5,868 nt of DNA from Actinomycetes bacterium (GTDB lineage Bacteria > Actinomycetota > Actinomycetes > Propionibacteriales > Nocardioidaceae): assembly GCA_029779385.1 (NCBI GenBank), contig JAKPAQ010000536.1:1-5868 (forward strand), in the 5' to 3' direction. Both the position numbers and the translations under genes were made by a program. This document shows positions 5,349 to 5,868 of this stretch, piece after piece. Below the pieces are notes generated by a model that did not search any database, was not told the origin of the DNA, and was given only the letters and a program-made list of their open reading frames with translations. The first letter of the stretch is position 1. Each line of letters begins with the position of its first letter.

Positions 5349-5868
5349 ATGCACGCCGATGACTCGACCCAGCGCTGGCGAACCAAGCCGCCGAGCGTCG
5401 TAGCGGTACTCGTTGCCCACCGCGGATCTCGTTGGCTGCCGCAAACTCTGGCTTCGTTGGATGCGCTGTCGTATCGGCCCAACACGACGGTGTTGGTTCA
5501 CGACAATACCGATCAGGCCACCCGCGACCTATTGGCCGCAAACGCTCATGCTGACCGGGTAGTAGTCAGCAAAGACCGCACTGGTTTTGGCGCCCAAGTC
5601 GCTCATGCCTTGGAGTCCGAAACTGAGGCGTACGACTGGATTTGGCTGCTACACGATGACGCAGTCTGCGCCCCGGACGCATTATCAGCCCTGCTTGATG
5701 AGGCGACCAAGGATGATTCGATCGGGATCGTCGGACCCAAGATTCGCGAGTGGCCCTCGCTGCGTCGACTTCTTGAAGTAGGGGTGACTGTTACCGGGAC
5801 TGGTCACCGCGAAACGGGGTTGGAATCTGGTGAACCCGATGCTGGACAGCACGACCGGGCTCAAGACG
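5349..5868 (+). CDS. Family 2 glycosyltransferase, 3' truncated by window edge
   Basis: The first 173 residues of a GT-A fold, family 2 glycosyltransferase; the frame has no stop before the window edge. The ATG at 5349 is the first start codon after an in-frame TGA at 5328. The N-terminus shows the nucleotide-sugar binding Rossmann-like strand VVAVLVAHRG (17-26), then TLASLDAL (33-40), VLVHDNT (48-54), GFGAQVAHAL (79-88) and the metal-binding acidic motif LLHDDA (100-105). This is followed by GIVGPKIREW (126-135) and EVGVTVTGTGHRE (143-155). The pattern resembles the large multi-domain glycosyltransferases (about 1000 residues with membrane helices) often encoded beside whiB2 in Actinobacteria, but the rest is off-window and the sugar is unknown. 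A role in making the cell-envelope glycan handled by Wzm/Wzt and the LCP enzymes is an inference from context. Confidence 0.9.
   Translation, partial: MHADDSTQRWRTKPPSVVAVLVAHRGSRWLPQTLASLDALSYRPNTTVLVHDNTDQATRDLLAANAHADRVVVSKDRTGFGAQVAHALESETEAYDWIWLLHDDAVCAPDALSALLDEATKDDSIGIVGPKIREWPSLRRLLEVGVTVTGTGHRETGLESGEPDAGQHDRAQD

Noticed and set aside
4881..5501. 206-codon minus-strand open frame across whiB2 and the glycosyltransferase start
   Set aside because: It runs antisense to whiB2 and through the divergent promoter region; its product is Arg/Ser-rich without domains.

Overview
The window looks like the chromosome of an actinobacterium (high-GC Gram-positive lineage) with moderately rather than extremely high GC. 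Three things point there. A WhiB-family iron-sulfur regulator is present, and this family is essentially confined to Actinobacteria and their phages. A small TIGR03089-family protein, typical of that phylum, is present. There are also two LytR-CpsA-Psr (LCP) proteins of an actinobacterial subtype. The genus cannot be fixed from this sequence.

Layout, left to right. Two tandem paralogous LCP genes run on the + strand; the first has lost its 5' end to the window edge, and the second (1109-2539) is complete with a strong Shine-Dalgarno. They converge, with only a 19-base gap, on a minus-strand ABC export pair: wzt (ATPase, 2559-3347) and wzm (permease, 3331-4194), transcribed wzm then wzt with a 17-base overlap. 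Upstream of wzm, a 91-base gap carries a cluster of GTCTAGG/CTAGG motifs. Then comes the minus-strand TIGR03089 gene (4286-4942). Its start lies back to back, across a 101-base divergent promoter region, with a plus-strand whiB2-like gene (5044-5295). A family-2 glycosyltransferase (5349 onward, + strand) runs off the right edge. No stretch over 300 bases lacks a gene.

The likely joint role is building the cell envelope. The glycosyltransferase would help make a glycan on a lipid carrier, Wzm/Wzt would flip it across the membrane, and the LCP enzymes would attach it to peptidoglycan outside. WhiB2-type proteins regulate septation and division genes, so their placement here fits a division and cell-wall neighbourhood. 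The grouping of whiB2, LCP and TIGR03089 genes recalls, from memory, the Mycobacterium tuberculosis Rv3260c-Rv3268 region. The specific polymer is not identifiable.

The most noteworthy signals are: four conserved cysteines in both LCP proteins, one being the very last residue; three consecutive genes whose start codons sit 6-7 bases after a -10-like hexamer, suggesting leaderless mRNAs; the GTCTAGG dyad and repeat cluster before wzm; and the TIGR03089 protein, which looks like a decayed adenylate-forming enzyme. I see no CRISPR array, insertion sequence, tRNA or rRNA, and nothing I can defend as a wholly new system.
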